From: Turbatrix aceti
Lineage: Eukaryota > Nematoda > Chromadorea > Rhabditida > Panagrolaimidae
DNA length: 64,000 nucleotides
Assembly: GCA_963969345.1 (NCBI GenBank)
Contig: OZ017770.1
Span: 133,246 to 197,245 of the forward strand
Direction of reading: 5' to 3'
A program made the translations under genes and the position numbers. Below the pieces are notes generated by a model. That model ran no database searches. It saw nothing but the letters and a program-made list of their open reading frames with translations, and was not told where the DNA came from. Below, in pieces: positions 24,904 through 37,675 of the stretch (positions within the stretch are counted from its first letter, which is position 1; every line of letters starts with the position of its first letter).

Positions 24904-25554
24904 TTAAAAAATGTTAGATTTCCCTTTAGTCGTTGTATATTTTCTTAAGCAAAGCGTAAAAAACTGTTTGTAAGAATACTTTGAGACAATGGAAAGCAGA
25001 ACAAAAAAATTTTGCGCGGATGCTGAGAAATACGACAAAACAAATATAAATGAACACATCTCAATAATGATTGTTTTAAAGGCGTTCGTAATCATATGTT
25101 CACCTTGCCAAAAAACCATCATGCTTTTAAAAACAATGTCCTGGTAACGAAAAGAAAAGGTGTTACCGAGCATACTGTGCAAAAAGCCATTCACTTGTCG
25201 ATAAAAATAATAACGTGTTAAAACAGACATCCGCACACCTCTCCTTTGCCATAAAATTTGGTTATCGCGCAGACGTTCTCTAACTTTCTTGTTGCTAAAC
25301 CGTTTGTTGTTTGTCCAAAAAGTAGGCCACAATAAATCCTCTAACAGTGCCAAGAACCGCCCCCGCTCAACAGCCAGCGACGGACTCATCGTCTCTCGCT
25401 CTGCTTGTATGTTGGAGAAAGGAAGACCAACACCACATACATACCAATGGCGGCCGATGGCTGCCCGATCGCAAAACTTGGTGTAGCAGTCGTCACCCCC
25501 TAGTTCAGCAGTTGCTCCCGTCCAAGTCAATCGGAGGTCATTTGCGTTCATCAT
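24904..25554 (-). CDS. Orphan ORF, 216 codons, possible membrane protein
   Basis: A single uninterrupted frame of 216 codons starting at an ATG-ATG pair is long for AT-rich sequence by chance. I do not recognise the protein. The N-terminal half is polar with scattered Trp and Cys; around residues 60-100 it is charged. The C-terminal third has a hydrophobic run (IIIEMCSFIFVLSYFSASA) followed by another (FFVLLSIVSKYSYK), suggesting one or two membrane spans. No intron signals are required and none are obvious. It shares its strand with laminin beta and the GPCR. It may be a real single-exon gene, a retrocopy or a chance ORF; comparison with other nematodes would decide. Confidence 0.35.
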   Translation of the reverse strand: MMNANDLRLTWTGATAELGGDDCYTKFCDRAAIGRHWYVCGVGLPFSNIQAERETMSPSLAVERGRFLALLEDLLWPTFWTNNKRFSNKKVRERLRDNQILWQRRGVRMSVLTRYYFYRQVNGFLHSMLGNTFSFRYQDIVFKSMMVFWQGEHMITNAFKTIIIEMCSFIFVLSYFSASAQNFFVLLSIVSKYSYKQFFTLCLRKYTTTKGKSNIF

Positions 25555-26768
25555 AGAAAAAAACTAAATATAATGATAAAAACCTATGTAAGTTAATGTA
25601 AACTTTTTAATGACGAAAAACATTTGCTGAGAAATAAATCCTTTTTCTCTACTCCTGTTTTTTTTCGTTCTGAAATATATTGTAATATACAGTATTTTTT
25701 ATATGCGTTTCAGCGAAGTAAAAAGGGAGTAGTAAAATTATATGACTCTTGACACCTGAATTCAACGACGCGTGTGCAGTGGAATTGAGAGAAAGCAAGC
25801 CGGGTGTCTAACAATTGTCACAAAACAGGTGAGGTCTCTGCAAAAATATGGCAACCCATAAAGCATGGACAGTCTTCTTATTCATTTGTGATGATGAGAT
25901 TTTGAAGTGGAACGGTGTTCGGTCAAGCAAACATCAATTTTCGCAAAAGGAACATGCACCAGATTGGGTCAGTCGTCATCTGGCAAGAGAACGCATTACA
26001 GATGAAACAACTCGAAGGGCAGTGAAGGATGTATCACACAAGGACGACTGAAAGTGATCAAATCAACATGAAAAACGATAAAACAAGAAAATATTGGAAG
26101 AAAACTATAATATAATACAAATGAGCACGTTTCTACAATGCTTACAAATAAGAGTTAGTACACGCCCCATTTTGATGTTAAAATCACTAGTAACATTGAA
26201 AAAAACTTTCCACAGCTGGCCGTAAAAAGGAACAACCATGTAAGACGTTCGGTGAAAAAAGGATAGGCCACTCAAGATAGAAGGAAAATAAAGTAAGCAT
26301 TAAGCAAGTGTTTGATGACTAATTCAAACAGGTGGAAGCATTGTAAGAAAGCTTTCGTACCATCTCCGGTCTGATCACCATATTCAAAGCTTGCTACTCC
26401 AAAATGCAAATGCTAACTTTTAATAAGTTTTTATTATAGCACACAGCGCTTCTTCATTGCCTTCACCATAAAAAAAGAGTCGACATAGCATGGTGAAGTG
26501 GTTGCACATAGCAAGAATTATATGGGGTTCCTTTTTATTGTCTGAAAAATATACATATATGATAGTGCAAGGTGGTGCATCAATGGTCTTCACATTGGTT
26601 TAACCTTTTATGATTCGCGTTCGTATCATTATCATGTATATAAACTTACAGAAAACTGTTATTAGTCATAACATTGGTACGAAATTTAAAACGATATATT
26701 TACACCAATTCATTCATATGATATGCATTTCTTGTAGTTTTTTGTTGCTTTCTTTTATTCCTTATAAG
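25555..26768. other. Intergenic, AT-rich
   Basis: No conserved gene seen. A 67-codon plus-strand frame at 25848-26051 is charged and without a recognisable domain. The right side is the 3' flank of the GPCR gene. Confidence 0.45.
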
Positions 26769-28125
26769 TTAGTGCGATAAACGGGAATGCAGTTGAAGGG
26801 CTGCTCGGTGTGTAGGGCATGGTAGACTGCTGCGATTATTGTACTTTTGAAAGTTCATTAATCCAGATTTAATGCTTTGTGCAGGGCTTTCATTGGGTGG
26901 GGGAGCATAGCGAACGACAAAGAAGAGATCACGAAAGCCACGCGTGAAAATAAAACAGACGATTGGCATAATTAATGCATTGCAATTCATTAATAAATTG
27001 CTCATATCTACAAGCCAAACATAATCAACTGATGTAAATAAGTCGCCCGTGAGAATTCTGAAAAAAAAATTGCAAATTTATAAAAAAAAGATCACCAACA
27101 TAGCTAGTCGTATCGATGCTGCCATTGTGGTACAGCAAAAAAAACAAATAAATACTGATATTGTCATCATAGCCGTACGATATTCCGCACACGGCCTACA
27201 TCGGTGTTGCTAAAAACAAAAACAGTACTAACATTTGTAATGTTTTGGTTTTAGATACTATACCTGATCTCGTCGAATTAGCTGCAATGTGGAAAAATTA
27301 AACCATAACAAAATAATCATAGGTACTCCGTAAACAACGCATCCATAGATAATACCTTCTTGTATTATTTTGTAAAGCCAGGCGTATCGAAGTTCTGTAA
27401 CGTTTACTTGACCATTGTAACTTTCGAGTTCCCAGAAACGGATAATGTTTAAAGCTGAAAAATTTTTAATGAATTTATTTTTTTAATTTGAAAATTACCC
27501 AAAGCTAAGACGATGACAACCAGAATACAAGATTTGCTATTTCGCACATAACTTAATCGTTTTTTCCAAGGATTCCACGGGTGGCATATCGCTTGATACC
27601 GTTGAGCACAAATAAGCGATAAAATCCATATAGATGCATAATTTGAAGCCATAAGCAATGGATAACCCCAGCGGACGGTTTCGGGGTTTATTTTTCTGAG
27701 AAATTGCATTTGGTAGTTAAACAAACCATCATCGATGAACTAAAAAAATACATTTTGTGACAAAATCTTGAAAATTTATTAAACACAAAAATTTGAATAA
27801 CCTGTTCAGCCGCTGGTAATACAATTACAAATATTGAAAGCAACAATTGTAAGGCATTACACATTGAGAATGCAATGAGATAAAGCAATAACGATGTCTT
27901 TCGAAAGTAACCATGCGTCCAGACAGTTAAAAATACAACAATACATGTAATGTTGAGCAGAAAACCAATGCTGCATAAGAACGGTTCGACGTAAATTACA
28001 AGCATGCAACTGAAATGTTATACATATATATTAAAGCAGTGAAAAAATATGTGTGAATATTGAAAATATTTATTAGCAATTAACAAAAATAACAATGTAT
28101 ACCTGAGAGTTTCTGTACAAGACAT
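26769..28125 (-). CDS. Rhodopsin-class GPCR, FMRFamide/peptide-receptor-like
   Basis: Six minus-strand exons (28103-28125, 27802-28009, 27499-27739, 27264-27454, 27100-27209, 26769-27057) join in phase to about 353 aa. Seven hydrophobic segments can be followed: TM1 with GFLLNITCIVVFL, TM2 SLLLYLIAFSMCNALQLL, TM3 ending in CAQRYQAICHP, TM4 SCILVVIVLALG, TM5 GIIYGCVVYGVPMIILLWF, TM6 MMTISVFICFFCC and TM7 LLMNCNALIMPIVCFIF. The AxRYxAICHP stretch and GN-type TM1 fit nematode FMRFamide-like peptide receptors. Two motifs are altered: D/ERY is QRY, and NPxxY in TM7 is MPIVC. The cytoplasmic tail is about 50 residues and Ser/His rich. The intron after exon 2 uses a weak GTTATT donor. Ligand unknown. 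Confidence 0.82.
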
Positions 28126-30892
28126 CGTGTCTCAAATTAGATTAAATATCTAACACCACAATTGTCATTGAAAAGAAAATACGCTTTTCATCTAGCTTGT
28201 AACGCTGTAACAAACCGTTTCGTTATAATTCTGGAACAAGACACAAAAACTAATGATGGTAATACACGTAAATATTTGAAATAAATAGTCAATAAAAATT
28301 ACAATTCAGCGCATTTAAAGAATTCAAATAGTTATTTTCTAGGATCAAACAGCAAAAGCAACTTCAACAACATGAATAAAAATTTAAACGTAATAAAAAT
28401 TGGAATTGTTTCAATGCATTGTTACTTGCTACAGTATAATCGACATAATATTTATTAATTTTTTACATGCAAAACATATTGTTTTCTCAAGAGTAATTTA
28501 ACGCACTTTTTAATGCCACCAACAGAATAATGCATGAAAAATATTGTTTGCCTTCAAAATCATTTTTGAAAGCTTATAAAGGGACAAAACGTTTTTGAAA
28601 ATTAATAAATACATTTGAAAAAGAAACATGTTTAGACGAAACAGAAATATGACAAAATACTTTTGTTTTTAGCAAAACAACAGATCAATTTTAATAATCG
28701 AAAAAGCACCCCTTTTAGACAAAAAAGAAAAAGTGATGAGGTCTTGAACATGAGCAGTTTTTTCTACTCAAGAGCCATTTTTCTGCGGACCATTTTGTCA
28801 ATTATTATTAGAATATTTTCAACATGATTGACGTATATCTTATTACTTTAGTGTCTCTATATTTTTTAGCAAAACATTATTTTTTAATGTGTTAAATGCA
28901 CGGTTTTTCGAAATATAGTTTATTTATTTATACGTTGAACGATTAGTAGTACACAATAAAAGATTAATAAATAAATATAAAATGTATTATTCCACACCAT
29001 TATTTGGCTATTTATAGCGACCAGGTAGGTCGTGAAATACTCCTAACGTTCATGAACGTTTTTTCATGACGTTTTATCTGCTAATTTTGACGACACAATT
29101 AAATAAATTAGTCAATTTTGCTAAATTTTTCATATGGTGCTAATTATTTTGCGTACGTCAATTACAACTTGTTCATATAAACTACACCTATGCTTACATC
29201 TGACAGATTTCTGACTTACCACTCTATGTAAATCACGTACCTATATACTAGTGAAGTTTGATTTCTTTGAACGCATGCCATTACAACGACGCAGTTAATT
29301 CTGAAACATTTTGCTATTCAGATTTCACCACAAAATTGAACAATGTTTAAAAATTGAATATTTATTTTTTTTTTTCATTTTTCACGCTGGCAACCATAAC
29401 ACAGCGGATATTTCAAATAATGTAAAACAATATGTATAACATGAATAAACAATAACCAAAGAAAAACAAATGACTGTATATACAAGTGTCCTACGGTTAT
29501 GGAGTGCAGCAATGTTCGCATCAACTGCTCAAGAACAACTCAAAAGTCAAAAATGTCATAAAAGCGTCGTTAATCATGAATCGATAGAGCAAGTAGTACA
29601 TTAACAAAAACAAATTTTTTGTGGTTCTAAATGAGCTTTCAGAACGGCTTTTTAGCATATACGCGCTACCGTTGAGGATATAACGAGTATTAACATCCTC
29701 AACGTGTACCTTTGAAGATAAAACTAGGATAAAGCCATTACAAATATTTGTATTGTTTTTTAAATTTTGTATTTAGTGTAGTACATGAAATTTTTGGTGC
29801 CCAAAACTTTATGCATTGAACCTTTACAGTGCAATGAAAAGGCAACAAAATAGCGAAGAAATGTAAATCAACAGCAGTAGGCATTATTTGTAAAAAATTA
29901 TTGAATAAATGACTTTACAACTGTTTTCGGTAAAGTAGCTAAATTTTTCATTTCATAGCAAAGCATTCTTGAAAGCCTGCCAAACTTAGGGTGTTACCGA
30001 ATGAAGCAAAGTACAAATATTATTTTATATAAAAACCGTTTTTCTCTTTTTTATATATCACAAATTAAATATAACTGTTATATATATTTTTTTATCCTGC
30101 AATTAAGACTTTTTGTTTTAGAATTTTTTAAATATGCTATTATAAATGAGCTAATTTTGCATTATTAACAAAGACAACAATGTGAAAATGTCTAAAGTTT
30201 TATTTTTATTTGCATTATTTATTTGTTATTTGTATTCAATGGGATAATTCATATCATGGAAAGTCATTCGAGCAAAAACAAAAGGAGACGACAATGGTTA
30301 CGTTAATACAGTTCGCAAAACCAGCTTTTTATGCAAAAATCATACATGACTGCATTTGATATTTCTGAAATGGTGTCAATGATTTTATTTTGTTTAGCAT
30401 AGCATCATTGTAAAACAGTTTAATTTAAAAAAAACAACTAATATTTTGGTTATATTGCTTGCCTTACGCAGCGTCACAACAATCGTTCAATTCCTGTTCC
30501 GTTTAAACAACGCCCTGTAATACCACACTCACATTTTTCAATTTTTGCCATAACAATGATTTTTATATTGAGTTCAATATTGCTACTTACATTGTCAACT
30601 TGTGTCCCCATGGCATCATTTTCATTGCCACCACGTAAGTTTTCCTGATGTGAACCTATTGCATTTTCTTTTGTTGTCATTGCACCACTAATATGACGTC
30701 TTGTCTAATCAAACTTGCAACACAGAACTCATGTGCAATATATAAAGGACATAGCTCCAGTATAGTTGCATTAAAGAGTGATGAGATGAAATAAGTAGCT
30801 GTTTATCGAACTAAAAATACATAACATAATTAGTTGTGTTAAAAGAACCTAAGTACCAGTGCCAACATTTTCGTGTCTACCATATTTAGTCA
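28126..30892. other. AT-rich gene desert
   Basis: About 2.7 kb without a supportable gene. Base composition is very AT-rich with many poly-A/T runs. A minus-strand frame at 30474-30680 can be read as two spliced pieces but gives only a short polar peptide. A TATATAAAGG box near 30739-30748 probably serves the next plus-strand gene. A small palindrome, AACGTTCATGAACGTT, is at about 29045. Confidence 0.5.
30739..30748 (+). promoter_or_regulatory. TATA-box-like element
   Basis: TATATAAAGG lies about 150 bases before the ATG of the small secreted-protein candidate, a plausible core promoter spacing if the 5' UTR is about 110-120 bases. Inference only, in an AT-rich background. Confidence 0.35.
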
Positions 30893-31252
30893 ATGTCTAT
30901 TGCCGGTAATGTTAAATTTATTATTTTTTGTGCGCTACTTGTAGGAACTGTATCAACAAACGCTTACGCCTCTGTACCTGGATCAGACAGAATATGGCAA
31001 ATGCTGAATCAAAGAAATTCGCATTTAACTTCTGCAAGCTCATCTGTTAATGAATCCCGCCGCCCTTTTACTTTAAATTCGTTTCCAAAGCCGGAATCCA
31101 TGTATTTTCAATTCATAACACAGCTAAACAAAGCTCTGAAAAAACCTAGACTTCAACAAATTGACCAAGTGGTATTGGGCACTATGATAAACAAAAATAA
31201 GAAACCAAAAAATGGAACGCTTCTAATATGTCAACGTTTACATTTATGTTAA
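30893..31252 (+). CDS. Small secreted protein candidate
   Basis: A single-exon frame of 119 codons. The N-terminus is a good signal peptide (NVKFIIFCALLVGTVSTNAYA). The mature part is basic with no cysteine until the end, and contains a KALKKPRLQQ stretch with a dibasic site, but no repeated amidated peptides typical of FLP or NLP precursors. A TATA-like box upstream and an AATAAATG signal near 31280 support a short transcription unit. The family is unknown; it could be a neuropeptide-like or other secreted peptide precursor. Confidence 0.45.
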   Translation: MSIAGNVKFIIFCALLVGTVSTNAYASVPGSDRIWQMLNQRNSHLTSASSSVNESRRPFTLNSFPKPESMYFQFITQLNKALKKPRLQQIDQVVLGTMINKNKKPKNGTLLICQRLHLC

Positions 31253-31511
31253 GTGATATCATTTATTTGCTTGTATACAATAAATGGTGTTGAACATTCA
31301 CTTACAAGAGTGCAAAATTTTAAAAAGTAAGCCTGAAACTATTTAGCGGACTATTTAAAATGCGATTACAAAGTGAATATACGGTAAAATTATAATTTGC
31401 TGCTCGATAAATCTATGACAACTTAGTATAGGCAGGTAGATATTTGTTACTCAGAACTTAAAAAAATTAAACCACTTAGAATTTGAGTGGCTTTTTCTTG
31501 ATAAATTTTTT

Positions 31512-34500
31512 TCAAATGTCATTAGCATGCACGCCAAGTGCATCATTACTGTAACATTTTTCACAGTGCAATTTGCCGTTTCTAACACGGACGTCAGTAG
31601 TTTGGTCGCCACTGCCTAGTGATTTTGCACAGACACAGCAGCGGAAACACTCAACATGGTAGAAAAGCCCAAGCGCTTCAATGATCATCGCAGATCCACG
31701 ACCAAGTTGGGCACCGCAATGCGCACACCTGACCTTTCCGCTTACAGAAAGCAAAGCTCGGTGATCTGCAGTCGATATTGGTGACGTGGGAGAACGCGTC
31801 GATGTGTTCGACGGCTGGGATGTTTGAGACACCGACAATAGCGGCGTGTCCTAGAACAAAATAACAATAATTAATTAATTTTTAGTGCGGATGTCAACAT
31901 ACAAAGTAAGGCGAGCGGCGGCTGTATGGAGACGGAGAATCCTCTGTGTATTCATAAAAAGACTCATAGATTCGATTGTTTTCATTTGGCTCGTGCTGGA
32001 TTGGTTCATGCTGAACATCAGCTTTCACTGTGCGCATGAAAGGCCGGTTCACACCCTTTTCGCTAAATATTAAAAATAAATCATTTTATACTTCAATTAG
32101 AAAAAATACTTTTTAGTATACAAACGAAATTTGGAGTCAGCATTGACTGCGTTCTTGCTGGATGCATCAAATGGCTTTGGATATCCTTGCTGACGAATCC
32201 ATTTACGATTCTGCTAAAAAAATTACTGTTTTTAAAAATTGTTAAATTGCATTTTATTAAAGATGTTGGTGTTACAGGCTTTTTTCTTACCGCCAATCCT
32301 GAGTTTGGATAGTAAGCATTTTCCAGAGACTCAATTGGTTTGTCTTTCCATTCATCTTCAGGACCAGAGCGAATGTTGTGATGAATACGATCAACGACGA
32401 CATCTTTGCCAAGATCATTCATGTCCTTGTCATAATAACGGTATGTCACCTCTGAGATGTGTGTTTCGTCTTCTTCTGTATAATGAGGAGAGGAATACGG
32501 CTCGATGACAGGTTCAGGATAGTAGAGGTCGCCGCGATGAACCACTTCTGTAGGAGGGTTGTACCGTGGTTCACTTAGGCCAATTGGAACTTCACGGTGA
32601 TAGAAGGACTGACACTCAGAACGGCCGCTGACTTCAGGAATGCGGTCACCCTTTGGTTGAGGGTCATGCAGGTTAACACCTGCATCAGGAGGCAGCTCAT
32701 AACGATTATTAAGCGGCGTGTGTTCGAGTTCTTGACTACGCGTCAAGGTATCATTTTGAGGGGGCAAATCATATCGCAGTGCATGACCGTTTAAGTCAAA
32801 CTCTCCGAAAGGATTGTCGATAACCTCAAAAGTTTCAATGGCTTCAACAAATTTTATAGAAAGCTGGCTGAGGGAACGTGAAGGGATATCCGCATTGTTG
32901 TCACGCAGAGCAGAATCATTTACGTTGACGTACCGCTTTCGGAGCTCAGAATCATGTGGCAATCGTTCAGAAATTCTTATGTGAGATTGGGCATAAACTT
33001 CTTCCTCATACGGCATTCTTGAACAAGCTTCGTCTTCCGGTTTATTCACTTGCTCCGATTCCTCGACGACATGAATTCCTTTTTCACTATCAGATTTCAG
33101 TTTTTCTAAGCACTCTTTTTGACTTTCGTTTTCGTTAATTTCCTTGTCTACAACAGCTTCTAATTCTTTTAAAGCGGCTACTTCGTCTTCTGCTTCGGCG
33201 GAAAATATTTCGCTGACTACGATAGATTCACGTTTCACACGTTTTTCTTCCGCGTGATTCGATTCCACAGATTTGAATGAGTCAACTGAAGAACTACGTG
33301 TCGAGTTTGAACCAAATGTGTCAACAGAAAGTCGAGAAGATGGATAAGGCGGAAATCTCCTTGACAATGTAGTGTGATGATGCTCCAATTCGGTAGCTTT
33401 GCTCAATTGAAAAACTGGTGGCGAAATGTCTGACTCGGAGGGCACAGCATCGTACTAAAGAAAACAAAAATAGACAATTTTTAAGTGCATTTGGACACAA
33501 CAATCACAAAAAAAGTTGACAACAAATATGTAGAGGTGGATACGTGACACGTGTTAAGAACGATTCATAAAAAATAAATAGGAAGCATATATTGTATGAA
33601 AGAAAAAGAAAACACATCAAAATATGTTAAAATGCGGTGAAAGACGGTAGAAGAAGGCCTGAATGCACAACACACCTTTGAAAACTTTTGGATACAACAA
33701 ATAAAGATGTTAACTTACAACAGATGGTCGTTGAAACTCTACATGTTCTTCTTGGGAACCTTGTTTGACCTACAAGCAATACTCATTGTCAATGTGTTTT
33801 GTAAGTAGGTAAATATATGAAATTACCGTTTGAGGAATTGCATTCAAATTAGATTCCTGTGCGTCTTGTTCGCTAAGTTCCCAGTTGCGAACAATCGGAG
33901 CATCGTTGCTAATCTCGTGATGATGATGGTAGTGATGGTAATGATGGTGATGAATTACGTCTTCTAAATTTTTTTTGTAATTAAGCCACTGGACTGCAAA
34001 TAATTGTTTAATTACCATTGACGTGCTTTTCGCGTTCGACTTCAGGCACAAAATCAACCAATTTTCCGGGCTCAGGCTTAGCATCGAGAGCGGTAACAAC
34101 GTAATCACCTTTGCGTGACATGGATCGACTACGACGGCTTGAATAATCCGAAAACGAACTGGAAGACGAAATATTCGACGGCTTAGAGGCACGCGTGGCA
34201 CGCCGACAATCTGAATGAAAAATATATAAATCAAATAAAACAAAATTAAACACTCGTTTATCGTAAAAAAAATTGACTTTTATATTTGTAAACAAGCAAA
34301 ATGTAGAACAAAACAGTTCAGCGTACAAATTGATTGGATATTGTACGCCGTCTTGTATTTTTGAGAAACGGTGATGCACGCTCTGTAACAAAAAAATACA
34401 GAGCAATTTTTTTGTACAACGTACAAACTACGCTGGAGAAAAATGACTCATTTGTTGTTCGAAAAAATGCTCACCTTCATCGATGACTTCGCATGTCGGC

Positions 34501-37500
34501 TACAAAATTTTATTACTTTTACCACAAAAAATTAAAAAAAAAACTACCTTGAAATGACCAATAACAGTTTCAGCTGAGTTTCTGTCCAACATTTTGACTG
34601 CAGCAACTTGAGCGTGATTTTCACGCACAGCGTCCACTTCCATGCGTATAATACTTTTTTGGCCACGCGATGGTAGCGGCTTTACACGAGCATGAGTCTC
34701 ATCAAGCTCGCTTTGGGCAACTATGGCTTTGCACAACGCTGCTTCACTATGGTCTTTCTGAAGCACAAAATTATGTATGGCAGATCGCTCGGTAAACAGC
34801 GGCGTTGCAGGCTGAATAATAATAGTTTGCATAGATTCGGGGCGATCGCGAACGTTTCCGACAGACGGTAATGTATATGTACGAGTTCCGACGACATCAG
34901 GTTGTTCTTGAATAATTATTTCGGTTGGAGGTTTGTCGCCTTTTGGTGAAGGTGATACGCTTTCAGCTCGCCAATGGTTGTTGGCTGAAGTTTGGTTTCT
35001 CACGCCTTGAGGCGACACTTCCGGTGTTGAGTTATCCACTCCACTATCGTGAGAAGCGGCGGTTTCGGTACGTTGAGGTGACTGAATCACGATTTGATCC
35101 TGTGCATCCTGAAAAAATTTAGATTTTACAAAACAAATCACGTAGTAAAGTAAAACCCTTGAAGAATTTTTTTGTGAGTCAGCAATAAAAATTTTCAGAA
35201 CTGTAGCTTCTTCTGAGCCTAAATAATCATAGGGAATCGCTGTTGCTTTTGTGCTGGACTTCTCATACGATGATTCGTCGACAACGTTGCTGTACTTGGT
35301 ACCGTTAAGAACTTCGTACGGTAAATATATGGCACGTGTTTTACCGTTAATTTTGGTTTCGACAGGATGATGGGCCATTACTCTAGGTGAATTCGCATTC
35401 AGACAGGATAACAAAAAAGGAGGCAGTTCGCGGAGTGCATTCGATGTGTAATCACAGTTTTTGGAAGTTTGTGAATAAGAGCGACCCTTTTTGAGTTGAG
35501 AGAGTATATTTTTCTGTGAACGAACCACGGTCACATTATTACAGTGATCAACAAGAGCCGGTGAATAATTAACACAGCACATGAAAGTTAATCCTTTGTG
35601 AGAATATAAACTGGTGTCCGTAATGGCAGAAGACGAAGAAGATGAAGCGGTTTCGATGTATTCATCTCTCTCATCAAGTTCAGGAATAGTGCCCAAATTT
35701 TTTTGTAATTTACAGCTAATCATAGCGTCAAACGATAATCGTATAGTCAACACCTCCAGTTTTGGTAAAATGCTACCGAGGTAATATTAATAAATTCAGA
35801 TGATGCGATATTGCTGCCAACAATATTATGTACAACTCAGCAATTAAGACAAGATCAACAACGCCTATGTCGGAATGCCGCCTATCAATTTTTTATTTTT
35901 AGCAGAGCATTGATGGTCGTCTTTTTTACTGATCCTGGTAAACGATTTCATTCACGACCTCCGTCAGCCGCACAGAAAGTAGATTTTCGATAAATCTGTT
36001 ACGAGTTATACAAAAGAGTTACAGAGAAGCATCGTATTATAGTGAGTACAATAAATTTTTTTTCATCGAGTCCAGATTAAGGATCGTGTCATAATATCAG
36101 CCAGGTATACTAATGCAGGTAAATATCAAGCAGCGAAATTTAAAAAAAAGTACCGTTAAAAAGACAAATATTGATGTGTAGCATGATACATGTTTTTGTA
36201 AACGTTGCAAGATCCGAGCAGTCGGATAAGCAAAGTAGGTCAATAAGTGTTACTCGATACATGTTCGAGTTACAACAACAAAAAATGGTTGCATATAAAT
36301 CAAATTCCGGGCCGTGTCGCGGCGGCTTTCTCCCGCAAAAATTCCATTCATCGTCATCATTCTCAACACTCAACTCCGCTCTAACCACGAACTATCCCTC
36401 CCCCAATCAAGCTGCGCACTCTGGGGGCAGTAGCGCAAACATGCCTTAAGACTTCACAACTTTCTGACTCCGAAGTCCACGTCGACATCCGTCGACAAAG
36501 GTAGACGTCCCATGGAATCGCATTGTGATATATTGTATGTATGTAATGTGGTGCTAACCATTGAGAAGGACAGCAAAGAAATAAAAAAAATCAAAATCAA
36601 AAACTTACAGGATATATTGTAATACGCAGAATCGAAAGCATCGAAGGCATAATGACGACAAATTTCTTCTGCCTTGTACTACTAACAAAAATAGCGAGTT
36701 GAAATTCTGCTTAATAATCTAGCAGGCGTTAGTTCAACGCGCCTGATTACAAGCATATGCAAACGACGTAGATATTAGTCGCGAGGCTTTCAACATCTAA
36801 GCATCCACGTAACCCCTCCCAATCAGTAAACAAATTCATGATATTTTTGCGTCTTGCTTGTTTCCGCGAGTAAAATCGTCGCCGGAACGTACACTATTTT
36901 GTGTTGGATTGAGACGTTGCTCTCTATTCACTTTCACAAGTCTTTGTCAAACAAAAGAAGGTTTGTTAGTTGATTTTTAGGTTCCGCAAGAATGCTTATC
37001 TTCCCGATGTTTGGATAGAAACAACAATGTTCCCACTCTGCGTTGTGTCATTATTAGACTGTAAGAAATAAAGCTAAGGCAAAAAACTAGGTTAGACACA
37101 CGGAACTTCACAAAAAATGCAGCACAACAAATGTATTTATTTAAAAAATACACAACCAAGAGTGTAAAAATGATTATTGGTAAATGAGCACTGCTCGGAA
37201 ATACTCGTTTTGACTAATGACATGACTGTAGACAGCTCAAGGTTCACAGTCTAGAGGATTTTGTCAGACCAGCAAAGCGTAAGATGATTTGATAATTATA
37301 AATCACATTGAGATACCAGAAATGGCAGTTGCGCATTGTACAGGGATATTTCTTAGTACGTCCTTTTGTCAAACTACGCGAAAACATTCTTACCTTTGCG
37401 ACAGGTCTTTTAGGAAGACTAACGTGAAGTGGCTGTACCGTTAACGACATATTGTTTAAGCTCTGCAACATCCGTCTTCTTGCTTTCCAACGATTGAGTG

Positions 37501-37675
37501 AAAGTGTCGAATCTTCTTCTGATAGATTCTTGTTCCACTGCCCTCTTTGATGTTCTCTTTCACGCTGAAATTCACTGTCATAATAAAAAATAGAGAAAAT
37601 GATTACGTGTATTTTTTCAATTTCTTTTTTCTGCTGTTTCATGATTTGTGTTTGCATGGTGGCTTTTTCGGCCAT
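31512..37675 (-). CDS. LMO7/LIMCH1-like protein with C-terminal LIM domain
   Basis: Minus-strand exons supported by splice sites and phase: 37607-37675 (ATG), 37394-37564, probably 36609-36678, then 35157-about 35776, 34548-35108, 34475-34499, 34016-34210, 33827-33963, 33719-33769, 32291-33454, 32110-32213, 31903-32062 and 31512-31850. The C-terminal LIM zinc finger reads CAHCGAQLGRGSAMIIEALG then HVEC, CCVC and CEKC; this match, and the upstream LNRWKARRRML segment resembling the DUF4757 region, point to the LMO7/LIMCH1 family (Drosophila smallish). These proteins sit at junctions and on actomyosin. The middle is long and probably disordered, with a His-rich run coded at 33901-33955. The join between exon 36609-36678 and the 35.7 kb exon is out of phase in my reading, so an exon is missing or an internal promoter (ATG at 35723) is used. 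Confidence 0.7.
36451..36598 (+). repeat. Retroposon-like repeat, copy 4
   Basis: It contains GGACTTCGGAGTC and GTCGACATCC in reverse orientation to copy 3 (8108-8360), then the TGTGATATATTG to TTGAGAAGGACAGC segment and an AAAGAAATAAAAAAAATC tail. It lies about 10 bases from a predicted splice donor of the LMO7-like gene. Confidence 0.7.

Noticed and set aside
25848..26051. 67-codon charged frame
   Set aside because: Too short and without features; may be chance.
30474..30680. Minus-strand frame with plausible GT and AG sites
   Set aside because: After splicing it yields only about 33 residues, without a signal peptide or partner exons.
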